5,991 nt of DNA from Candidatus Avelusimicrobium alvi (GTDB taxonomy: Bacteria; Elusimicrobiota; Elusimicrobia; Elusimicrobiales; Elusimicrobiaceae), in NCBI GenBank assembly GCA_002329395.1, contig DCTQ01000053.1, positions 6,187-12,177 of the forward strand. The letters are read 5' to 3'. How positions within the stretch are numbered: the stretch's first letter is position 1; every line of letters starts with the position of its first letter. Made by a program: the position numbers and the translations under genes. Shown piece after piece: positions 1-4,792 of this stretch. The notes under the pieces are model-generated. The model had not been told where the DNA came from. It saw nothing but the letters and a program-made list of their open reading frames with translations, and did not search any database.

Positions 1-7
1 TTTTTTT

Positions 8-36
8 TTGATAAATTGGGAATATCAACTTATATA
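8..36 (+). promoter_or_regulatory. possible promoter of the pilin-like gene
   Basis: TTGATA (8-13) and TATATA (31-36) are separated by exactly 17 bases, a sigma-70-like arrangement with 5 of 6 and 4 of 6 consensus matches. Against it, transcription would start near 43, leaving a leader of only about 12 bases and cutting into the G-rich ribosome binding site at 40-45. The DNA is AT-rich, so chance matches are likely. The T-run at 1-9 could also be the tail of a terminator of an upstream gene outside the window. Confidence 0.35.
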
Positions 37-39
37 AAT

Positions 40-54
40 AGGGGGATATATCCC
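40..54 (+). promoter_or_regulatory. ribosome binding site deciding a GTG start, overlapping a 12-bp palindrome
   Basis: AGGGGG at 40-45 stands 9 bases before GTG at 55 and supports that start over the in-frame TTG at 16, which has no such sequence before it. Positions 43-54 form the perfect palindrome GGGATATATCCC, ending directly before the start codon. In RNA it could partly hide the binding site; in DNA it could be an operator. Both roles are inference. Confidence 0.5.
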
Positions 55-567
55 GTGCAAAAAAGCCTTGGATTTACGCTTATAGAGCTGTTGGTGGTGG
101 TATTAATTATCGGTATTTTGGCGGCTGTTGCCGTGCCGCAGTATCAGGTAGCCGTGATGAAAAGTAAATTAATGGCTATGATGCCTTTACTCCGTTCTAT
201 CAGTGATGCGGAAGACGCGTTTTATTTGGCCAATGGGTATTACACCCATATCAAAAATTTGGATATAGCTCTGCCACAGGATTTTATACATCAATATGCT
301 GATAGAGATTTCTTTTGGGCTGATGGAACATATGTTACGCAGTGTGGCAAGGGATGCGGTGGGGCAAATGGTCAAACCGTAACAGGCGGGCTGTACTTGA
401 TTTTAGGGAACACGGGGACCCCGAAAGTGGCTATTACTTTTTACGGGCAATATTCTACTGAATATCAAAATAGGCGTGTATGCAGGGGTAACGATTCTTT
501 AGCAAGCAAAGTATGTAAAAGTTTAGGCGGAGAACCCATAGATAACAGGCGATGGCTTTTACCTTAA
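55..567 (+). CDS. type IV pilin-like / type II secretion pseudopilin protein
   Basis: Predicted 170-residue secreted pilin-like protein. From the GTG start the leader is very short (MQKSLG) and is followed by F-T-L-I-E, the class III signal cut by prepilin peptidase between G6 and F7; E11 is the conserved Glu5 of the mature protein. Residues 7-30 form the hydrophobic N-terminal helix that serves first as membrane anchor and then as filament core. The C-terminal part is a soluble globular domain with four cysteines (C97, C101, C143, C154), enough for two disulfides after export. Starting at TTG 16 would add 13 residues, unusual for this leader and without a ribosome binding site. No assembly ATPase, platform protein or peptidase gene is present here, so whether it is a pilus subunit, a minor pilin or a secretion pseudopilin cannot be told. 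It lies alone, convergent with frr. The family is certain from the N-terminus; the exact role is unknown. Confidence 0.9.
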   Translation: MQKSLGFTLIELLVVVLIIGILAAVAVPQYQVAVMKSKLMAMMPLLRSISDAEDAFYLANGYYTHIKNLDIALPQDFIHQYADRDFFWADGTYVTQCGKGCGGANGQTVTGGLYLILGNTGTPKVAITFYGQYSTEYQNRRVCRGNDSLASKVCKSLGGEPIDNRRWLLP

Positions 568-586
568 ATATGGGAAAAATATCAAT

Positions 587-616
587 AAAAAACCCGCTTG
601 TGAAAGCGGGTTTTTT
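587..616. terminator. bidirectional intrinsic terminator between the pilin gene and frr
   Basis: CCCGCTT (593-599) pairs perfectly with AAGCGGG (604-610) around the loop GTGA. A6 (587-592) precedes it and T6 (611-616) follows it, so the structure reads as a stem plus U-tract on both strands. It lies 20 bases after the pilin stop and 17 bases beyond the frr stop, and suits both convergent genes. Confidence 0.9.
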
Positions 617-632
617 ATTGCAGAACGGAAGC

Positions 633-1196
633 TTAAATCTTCATAATTTCGGCTTCTTTGTTTTTAATCACTTGGTCAATTTTCGCGATGTGCGCGTCCG
701 TCGTTTTTTGCACGTCGCCTTCGTAGCGTTTCAAATCGTCTTCGGTAATTTCGGCGGCTTTCTGCGCTTTTTTGAGTTTTTCAATCACGTCGCGGCGTTC
801 GTTGCGCACGGCCACTTTAAAGTCTTCGCTCATTTTGGAGACGTTCTTCGCCAGCTGTTTGCGGCGGTCTTCGGTCATGGAAGGAAGCGTTACGCGGATG
901 ACTTTGCCGTCGTTGACGGGGCTCGCGCCCAGGTCGGCTTTTTGCAGGGCTTTGTCAATATCGTTGATGGAGCTTACGTCCCACGGCTGGATTTCCAGGG
1001 TTTTGGCGTCCAATACGTTGATGACGGCCATTTGTTTAATCGGGGTTTGCGTGCCGTAATAATCTACGCGGATGTTTTCCAAAAGGGCAGAGCTCGCGCG
1101 GCCGGTGCGGATGGTGGCCAAATCGCGTTCCAGACGGGCGACGTGCTCGGCCATATTGGTTTTGGTTTTGTTAAGCAGATTGGTAATGCCTTCCAT
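633..1196 (-). CDS. frr: ribosome recycling factor (RRF)
   Basis: RRF is a cytoplasmic protein that, with EF-G, splits the post-termination ribosome so that its subunits can be reused. The 187-residue product matches the usual length of about 185. Family signatures are present in order: the three-helix bundle start with IRTGRAS (29-35), the YYGTQTPIKQMA segment (46-57) of the beta domain, WDVSSINDIDKALQKADLG (72-90), the hinge-side LPSMTEDRRKQL (104-115), and VRNERRD (130-136) in the long helix. GAGGAC (1205-1210) stands 8 bases before the ATG. It normally follows pyrH directly; here a gene on the opposite strand and about 2.6 kb of DNA lie between them, and frr has its own promoter-like box. 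No defect is visible. Confidence 0.98.
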   Translation of the reverse strand: MEGITNLLNKTKTNMAEHVARLERDLATIRTGRASSALLENIRVDYYGTQTPIKQMAVINVLDAKTLEIQPWDVSSINDIDKALQKADLGASPVNDGKVIRVTLPSMTEDRRKQLAKNVSKMSEDFKVAVRNERRDVIEKLKKAQKAAEITEDDLKRYEGDVQKTTDAHIAKIDQVIKNKEAEIMKI

Positions 1197-1231
1197 AATA
1201 AAAAGTCCTCTTCTGTTGAAATGTTATTTTA

Positions 1232-1240
1232 ATTATAGCA
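1232..1240 (-). promoter_or_regulatory. extended -10 promoter of frr
   Basis: On the minus strand these bases read TGCTATAAT, a perfect -10 hexamer with the TG extension. The start site would be near 1225, giving a leader of about 29 bases that includes the ribosome binding site at 1205-1210. No convincing -35 box is seen at 16-18 bases spacing, as is acceptable for an extended -10 promoter. It explains how frr is expressed although cut off from pyrH. Confidence 0.6.
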
Positions 1241-1264
1241 ATTCTGAGATAAAAAATTCTTATT

Positions 1265-1294
1265 TATGATAAAATATAAATAGAATTTTATAGT
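1265..1294 (+). promoter_or_regulatory. candidate promoter region of the glycosyltransferase leader
   Basis: The AT-rich stretch between the divergent frr and glycosyltransferase transcripts holds two -10-like hexamers on the plus strand, TATGAT (1265-1270) and TATAGT (1289-1294). The second would start transcription near the G-rich 1300-1302, just before the structured leader. Neither has a good -35 box, so the exact promoter is uncertain. Confidence 0.3.
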
Positions 1295-1428
1295 TTTTGA
1301 GGAGAGTTTGCAATCATCCCGAGTCTTGGAAACTGAGGCTCGTTACAATTTGTCTGTTTTTGGAAGTCTATTGAAAATAGGGTATTTGGGCAACCAAATT
1401 CCAACCACGTCCAAAAACAGCTGGTTTA

Positions 1429-1471
1429 GGCGGAATACACGGCGGGGGAGCTCCCTGCTGTGTATTCCGCC
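1429..1471 (+). repeat. 20-bp hairpin with 3-base loop (P3)
   Basis: Bases 1429-1440 and 1460-1471 are perfectly complementary over 12 bp, and pairing continues inward to 1448/1452 with three G-U wobbles, leaving only AGC as a loop. It is the most stable single element in the leader and is compatible with both alternative folds, so it probably serves as a scaffold. As DNA it is an inverted repeat that could extrude as a cruciform. Confidence 0.85.
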
Positions 1472-1504
1472 GAGTGTTCCGCCCATAGAAATATGGTGCG
1501 GAAC

Positions 1505-1530
1505 TACGGCTGTTTAATGGCGGTACCGTG
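1505..1530 (+). promoter_or_regulatory. JUMPstart/ops-like element
   Basis: GGCGGTACCGTG (1519-1530) matches the enterobacterial ops core GGCGGTAGCGTG at 11 of 12 positions. It is preceded by GGCTGTTTAA (1508-1517), close to the GCTGTTAA segment that precedes ops in JUMPstart sequences. In E. coli this signal, transcribed ahead of polysaccharide operons, pauses RNA polymerase and recruits the NusG paralog RfaH. The single mismatch (C for G at ops position 8) lies in the loop of the small non-template-strand hairpin; the bases forming its stem (C3-G10, G4-C9) and the loop bases G5, T6 and A7 are kept. The position in the leader of a surface-polysaccharide gene fits. No RfaH-like gene is in the window, and the similarity could be chance. 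Confidence 0.45.
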
Positions 1531-1565
1531 GTTGGACCCGCTGTTATTCAGCCGTTTTTTGTTTT
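1506..1565 (+). terminator. possible intrinsic terminator inside the leader
   Basis: ACGGCTG (1506-1512) can pair with CAGCCGT (1549-1555), or locally GCTG (1540-1543) with CAGC (1549-1552) around TTATT. The run TTTTTTGTTTT (1555-1565) follows. The T-tract is typical of a terminator, but the local stem has only 4 bp and the longer one encloses 36 bases, so termination is probably partial or conditional. Forming P2 (1415-1423/1507-1515) would remove the longer stem. Confidence 0.45.
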
Positions 1566-1590
1566 CAGGCAAGGGTAGGCTTCCCGTTTT

Positions 1591-1612
1591 TCTCCTGATA
1601 TACCTCAGGGGA
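1591..1612 (+). repeat. small hairpin in the distal leader
   Basis: TCTCCTGA (1591-1598) pairs with TCAGGGGA (1605-1612) with one G-U wobble around a six-base loop. It stacks directly against the next hairpin at 1613-1655. A shorter GGG/CCC pairing at 1573-1585, followed by G and five T, lies just upstream and may be a second weak termination or pause site. Confidence 0.5.
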
Positions 1613-1671
1613 GCAGAAGGGAGCAAGCCTCCGCCAAGAGAATACTCCCTTCTGCCTTGTATGGAGGAGGG
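1613..1671 (+). promoter_or_regulatory. hairpin next to the ribosome binding site, with anti-Shine-Dalgarno loop
   Basis: Bases 1613-1623 and 1645-1655 form a perfect 11-bp stem around a 21-base loop. The loop contains CCTCC (1628-1632), complementary to GGAGG (1663-1667), which is part of the strong ribosome binding site GGAGGAGGG (1663-1671) before the ATG at 1675. Loop and binding site could pair as a pseudoknot and limit translation. The stem is clear; the regulatory role is inference. Confidence 0.5.
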
Positions 1672-1674
1672 AAT

Positions 1675-3777
1675 ATGAATAAATGTTTAGTTTCTATTAT
1701 TGTTCCTGTGTATAATACCGAAAAGTATTTACCTCGCTGTTTGAATTCTTTAATTGCACAAACCTACAAGAACATAGAAATTATTTGTATCAATGACGGT
1801 TCTACGGATAATTCCCAGAAAATACTTGCGGCTTTTGCTTCTGCGGATAAACGTATTTGCGTTATCACACAACATAATGCTGGGCAGGGCGCCGCCCGCA
1901 ATAAGGGGCTGGGCTTGGCCGGCGGGGAATATGTTGTGTTTGTGGACTCTGATGATGTTTTGCACCCTCAAGCGCTAGAACTTACGATTTATCTGCTGCA
2001 ACAAGAAAATGCCAATGTGGCAAATTTTAAATTTTTTCCTGTGGAAGAAGGGAAAATAAATTTTTTACCGCTGACGCTAGGCGGTTTGGATTATATTGTA
2101 TCAGATGTACCGCTAGCTTTAGGGTGGGGGGAAGAAGAATATAAAATATCCTTAACGGCTGGCGGTTTTGTATATCACCGCGAAGTGATAAAAGATGTAT
2201 TTTTCCCGGAAGGGGTGCGTTTTGAAGATGTTAGTTTTGTTTCTGCCGTACTCCTAAAACGTCCCCGGATGGTGGTATTAAGCGAACAGCTGTACGGCTA
2301 TTTTTCCCGGCCCGGCAGTTCTTCAACGCGGCCTAATGACGCGGGCACAATCCGGGAGTATTATACGGTGGTTAGGTCTATTGCCGACCGGCTGGCGATG
2401 GCGGCGGCTGACGATTGCGAACTATGGAAAAATAATTTTCTTCCTAAAATTCTGCACGACCAGATTTACCGCATCCGGCATACAAAGAATAAAGCGGAAC
2501 GCGCCGCAATGAAAAGAATTTTCAAAGGGGAACTGCTCTTTTTGTACAATCGTAATTTACTTGCCGTCAAAAGTTTAAAATGGGGGGATAGGTTATACTG
2601 TTGGTTGATGATGTTTTTAGTTGATATTGATAAATGGTATTGTGTAAAAAGATATGCCAAACATATTGTCCGGTTAAGAAGAAAAAATAAAATTAGAGTT
2701 GGTTTTTTAGTCCGAGAAAATTGTAAGTGGTCGTATGCTTCCGTTTATAAATTGTTTCAAGAAGACAGTCGTTTTGAGCCGATTGTTTTAATTGTTGACG
2801 AGAAGCACAAATTGTGTAATCTTGCAAAAAATATCCAATTTTTTAAGCGCTATCATTATACCGTAATTAAAAATAAAAGTGATTTTGTCAGTTCAAATAT
2901 AGATATTATTTTTTATGAACAGCCCTGGTTTGATTTAGGTGGGAATTTCACTCCTAAAAAATTATCCAAATACGCTTTAACTTTATATGTACCGTATAGT
3001 ATAGAATTAGATAATCAAAAAGATATTATTTTATCTACCGCTCCTTTTTTAAATACTGTATATAAAGTATTTGCTTTTAACGATAAAGTATGTGAGGAAT
3101 TAGCTTCCTGGGGTATAGAGAATACCCTCTCGGCGGGACATCCTCGTCTGGATGTCTTTTTGCCTTGTGTTCCAAAACCATCTGTCAGCAGATGGAAGGA
3201 TGGAGATAAGGTTAGGATTATTTATGCTCCGCATCATTCTTTTGGGGATAGCTTTTTAAAACAAGCTTGTTGGGAATGGTGCGGGCGGCATATCTTGTCT
3301 CTGGCACATACATATAAAAATACTACCCAATGGGTTTTTAAACCTCACCCTCGTTTTAAATATGAGTTAAGCAAACTGTTAGGAAGCGTCAAAGCACAGG
3401 AGGTTTTTGATGATTGGGCTGATGTCTCCACTATATGTGAAGATGGGGATTATTTTGATTTATTTAAAACGGCTGATTTGATGATTTCGGACTGTTGCAG
3501 CTTTAAGATAGAGTGGTTACTTACCGGAAAACCATTTATTTCGTTAGTATCCCATTATTCCGGTGCATATCAACTAAAGGGGATTGAATCTTATGCCCAA
3601 GCGTATTACAAGGCCAGTTCCGTGGCAGACATAGATAAATTATTTTATATGTTAACGCAAAAACGGGAAGACCCTAAAATCAACCAGAGAAAACAATTGT
3701 CTGCACAAATACCGCTTGGGGCCGGAAATATAATTTATAGATATATAAAGAACCTGACAAATCCGGCTTTTCCATAA
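1675..3777 (+). CDS. bifunctional family 2 glycosyltransferase / CDP-glycerol glycerophosphotransferase-like protein
   Basis: A 700-residue protein with two catalytic-type domains, probably building a surface polysaccharide or teichoic-acid-like polymer at the cytoplasmic face of the membrane. Residues 1-225 form a GT-A family 2 domain: VSIIVPVYN (6-14), INDGSTDNS (39-47), GQGAARNKG (70-78), the metal- and nucleotide-binding D91-S-D-D94, and E184-D185 in RFED as likely catalytic base. Residues 225-340 are a helical, basic linker without a clear membrane segment. Residues 340-700 resemble the CDP-glycerol glycerophosphotransferase superfamily: GHPRLDVF (488-495), YAPHHSF (517-523), WVFKPHPRF (553-561) and MISDCCSF (603-610) with E613. 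The HGTP-K motif of TagF-type enzymes is not seen; the corresponding stretch reads YVPYS, so the donor may not be CDP-glycerol. The ATG at 1675 is chosen over TTG 1657 because GGAGGAGGG precedes it. The stretch from about 2680 to 3120 is clearly AT-richer than the neighbouring genes, consistent with transfer. It lies alone on its strand, ahead of a terminator. Domain calls are firm; donor, acceptor and product are unknown. Confidence 0.88.
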   Translation: MNKCLVSIIVPVYNTEKYLPRCLNSLIAQTYKNIEIICINDGSTDNSQKILAAFASADKRICVITQHNAGQGAARNKGLGLAGGEYVVFVDSDDVLHPQALELTIYLLQQENANVANFKFFPVEEGKINFLPLTLGGLDYIVSDVPLALGWGEEEYKISLTAGGFVYHREVIKDVFFPEGVRFEDVSFVSAVLLKRPRMVVLSEQLYGYFSRPGSSSTRPNDAGTIREYYTVVRSIADRLAMAAADDCELWKNNFLPKILHDQIYRIRHTKNKAERAAMKRIFKGELLFLYNRNLLAVKSLKWGDRLYCWLMMFLVDIDKWYCVKRYAKHIVRLRRKNKIRVGFLVRENCKWSYASVYKLFQEDSRFEPIVLIVDEKHKLCNLAKNIQFFKRYHYTVIKNKSDFVSSNIDIIFYEQPWFDLGGNFTPKKLSKYALTLYVPYSIELDNQKDIILSTAPFLNTVYKVFAFNDKVCEELASWGIENTLSAGHPRLDVFLPCVPKPSVSRWKDGDKVRIIYAPHHSFGDSFLKQACWEWCGRHILSLAHTYKNTTQWVFKPHPRFKYELSKLLGSVKAQEVFDDWADVSTICEDGDYFDLFKTADLMISDCCSFKIEWLLTGKPFISLVSHYSGAYQLKGIESYAQAYYKASSVADIDKLFYMLTQKREDPKINQRKQLSAQIPLGAGNIIYRYIKNLTNPAFP

Positions 3778-3793
3778 GGGAAAAGCCGGATTT
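3759..3793. terminator. terminator overlapping the glycosyltransferase stop codon
   Basis: Bases 3759-3773 and 3779-3793 form a perfect 15-bp stem with loop ATAAG, and the TAA stop (3775-3777) lies in the loop. T-rich DNA (3791-3794) ends the stem on the plus strand. The last codons of the gene are therefore part of its own terminator. On the minus strand it may also stop read-through from pyrH, although the T-tail there is short. Confidence 0.75.
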
Positions 3794-3812
3794 TACAAAC
3801 TCCTTACAGAAT

Positions 3813-3834
3813 GCCCCGGGCGGGAGTCCGGGGC
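3813..3834 (-). terminator. GC-rich hairpin after pyrH, probable weak terminator
   Basis: GCCCCGG (3813-3819) pairs with CCGGGGC (3828-3834) around an eight-base loop, 12 bases beyond the pyrH stop. It has no real U-tract on either strand. With the 15-bp stem at 3759-3793 it closes the convergent pair pyrH and glycosyltransferase; it may protect the mRNA 3' end rather than terminate transcription. Confidence 0.5.
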
Positions 3835-3845
3835 GTTTCACAATT

Positions 3846-4568
3846 TTAGTAAATAGTCGTGCCGATTTCTTCCCCGCAGAGCGCTTTTTGAATATTGCCT
3901 TTTTGGTGCAGGTTGAATACCTGAATGGGCAGTTTGTTTTCCATACAAATCGCCAGCGCGGCCGTATCCATAAACTGGAGCTGTTTGGCGATGGCGTCCG
4001 TGTAGGTAATGCGGCGGATGAGTTTGGCGTCCGGGTTTTTCTTGGGGTCGCAGTCGTACACGCCGTCCACCTGCGTGGCTTTTAACAGCACGTCGGCATT
4101 GATTTCCGAGGCGCGCAGCGCGGCCGCGCTGTCGGTGGTGAAAAAGGGGTTTCCGGTTCCGCCGGCAAAAATAACGATGCGGCCTTTTTCCAAGTGGCGC
4201 AGGGCTTTTCTTCTGACGAACGGCTCCGCCAGCTGATAGATGTTAATGGAAGTAAGCACGCGGGTTGGCACGCCGGCTTCTTCAATGGCGGACTGGAGCG
4301 CAATGGCGTTAATCACGGTGGCGAGCATGCCCATACTGTCGGAATTGACGCGGTCAATCACGCCGCCGCCGTCGCGCACGCCGCGCCACACGTTGCCGCC
4401 GCCGATGACAATCGTCAGTTCGCAGCAGCTTTTTTGGTACGCTTCGGCGATTTCCTCGGCGATTTCTTTTAAAGACTGCGGGTTAATGCCGCGGTGGCCT
4501 TCGGTGCTTAAAGCTTCGCCGGAGAGTTTAAGTAAAATTCTTTTTTTGCGTTGGCAGCACGTTTCCAT
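3846..4568 (-). CDS. pyrH: UMP kinase (uridylate kinase)
   Basis: Phosphorylates UMP to UDP with ATP in pyrimidine nucleotide synthesis; bacterial UMP kinase is a cytoplasmic hexamer of the amino acid kinase fold, unrelated to eukaryotic UMP/CMP kinases. The 240 residues match the family length. Visible motifs are LLKLSGEAL (12-20) for phosphate binding, IGGGNVWRG (55-63), the UMP-site region DRVNSDSMGMLATVINA (72-88), FAGGTGNPFFTTDSAAALRA (134-153), and KATQVDGVYDCDPKK (163-177). GAGGAG (4576-4581) stands 7 bases before the ATG. The N-terminus (METCCQRKKR) is somewhat longer and richer in cysteine than the core start. It follows tsf, but with a terminator and a promoter-like box between, so it is probably transcribed on its own. 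Downstream it faces the glycosyltransferase gene instead of frr. Confidence 0.98.
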   Translation of the reverse strand: METCCQRKKRILLKLSGEALSTEGHRGINPQSLKEIAEEIAEAYQKSCCELTIVIGGGNVWRGVRDGGGVIDRVNSDSMGMLATVINAIALQSAIEEAGVPTRVLTSINIYQLAEPFVRRKALRHLEKGRIVIFAGGTGNPFFTTDSAAALRASEINADVLLKATQVDGVYDCDPKKNPDAKLIRRITYTDAIAKQLQFMDTAALAICMENKLPIQVFNLHQKGNIQKALCGEEIGTTIY

Positions 4569-4611
4569 GGGGGATCTCCTCGCTTGGTCGGATTTAGCGT
4601 ATATTTTTATT

Positions 4612-4620
4612 ATTGTAGCA
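4612..4620 (-). promoter_or_regulatory. extended -10 promoter of pyrH
   Basis: The minus strand reads TGCTACAAT, a -10 box with one mismatch and the TG extension, nearly the same as the box before frr. The start would be near 4605 with a leader of about 37 bases. No clear -35 box is seen. The terminator after tsf makes a separate promoter for pyrH plausible. Confidence 0.5.
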
Positions 4621-4648
4621 CAAAATATTGCCGTTCGGCTTTCTTGTA

Positions 4649-4691
4649 AAAAGCCCGTACATCAAACCGTTGACGGACCAACGGGTTTTTT
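4649..4691. repeat. inverted-repeat element between tsf and pyrH, terminator-like on both strands
   Basis: CCGTTG (4667-4672) pairs with CAACGG (4679-4684) and is followed by G and T6 (4686-4691) on the plus strand. Alternatively CCCGT (4654-4658) pairs with ACGGG (4681-4685), giving a stem with A-runs and T-runs on both sides. No plus-strand gene ends here. The remaining 4692-4755 holds a small GTCC-AAAC-GGAC hairpin (4700-4711) and GC-rich DNA without a gene. It may be a back-up terminator isolating tsf from pyrH. Confidence 0.45.
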
Positions 4692-4755
4692 GCCTTTTTG
4701 TCCAAACGGACGGGCCGGAGGCGCAGCCGGCGGGGATATTGATAAAGTACGGCAT

Positions 4756-4786
4756 AAAAAAGAACCCCTCTTGCGAGGGGTTCTTT
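4756..4786 (-). terminator. intrinsic terminator of tsf
   Basis: A perfect 12-bp stem (4759-4770/4775-4786) encloses a four-base loop that reads GCAA on the minus strand. A-rich DNA (4756-4761) gives the U-tract of the minus-strand transcript. It begins 6 bases beyond the tsf stop and should end most rpsB-tsf transcription before pyrH. Confidence 0.88.
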
Positions 4787-4792
4787 GTAGAA

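Larger units (their letters stand above)
1300..1674 (+). promoter_or_regulatory. long structured 5' leader with attenuator architecture
   Basis: No credible protein is encoded here; the two short open frames run through palindromes and resemble nothing. Instead there is dense pairing: hairpin 1320-1329/1333-1342 (loop AAA); helix A 1354-1364/1410-1420 (11 bp, perfect), enclosing hairpin 1368-1372/1376-1380 and hairpin 1384-1389/1394-1399 with a GCAA loop; P1 1400-1409/1527-1536 (10 bp); P2 1415-1423/1507-1515; P3 1429-1448/1452-1471 (20 bp); P4 1476-1487/1492-1504 with a GAAA loop and one bulge; terminator-type helix T 1506-1512/1549-1555 followed by a U-tract; hairpins 1591-1598/1605-1612 and 1613-1623/1645-1655. 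Helix A and P2 share 1415-1420, and P2 and T share 1507-1512, so A plus T and P1 plus P2 are alternative folds. This is the logic of an attenuator or riboswitch for the gene downstream. I recognise no known riboswitch class. The pairing was found by eye; its function is inference. Confidence 0.65.

Noticed and set aside
16..54. Longer pilin start at TTG 16
   Set aside because: It has no ribosome binding site, and the prepilin leader would be 19 residues instead of the compact 6 with AGGGGG properly spaced.
552..1232. Long plus-strand open frame opposite frr (226 codons)
   Set aside because: It is antisense to the clearly conserved RRF frame; its Phe/Val-rich translation is typical of the complement of a Lys/Glu/Asp-rich gene.
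1308..1517. Open reading frame of 69 codons starting with TTG in the leader
   Set aside because: The G-rich sequence before it is only a few bases from the start, and the translation resembles no protein and runs through P1-P4 stems whose pairing explains the sequence better.
1515..1565. T-box riboswitch (GGTACC core followed by a terminator-like element)
   Set aside because: The core reads CGGTACCG rather than TGGNACCGCG, no specifier stem or AGTA-type loop is visible upstream, and the downstream gene has no link to tRNA charging or amino acids.
1460..1678. Open reading frame of 72 codons starting with GTG
   Set aside because: It begins inside the 20-bp hairpin, lacks a ribosome binding site and overlaps the start of the glycosyltransferase in another frame.
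1250..3800. Mobile element carrying the glycosyltransferase
   Set aside because: No transposase, terminal inverted repeats or target duplications were found at the edges; the long inverted repeats lie only in the leader and fold locally.
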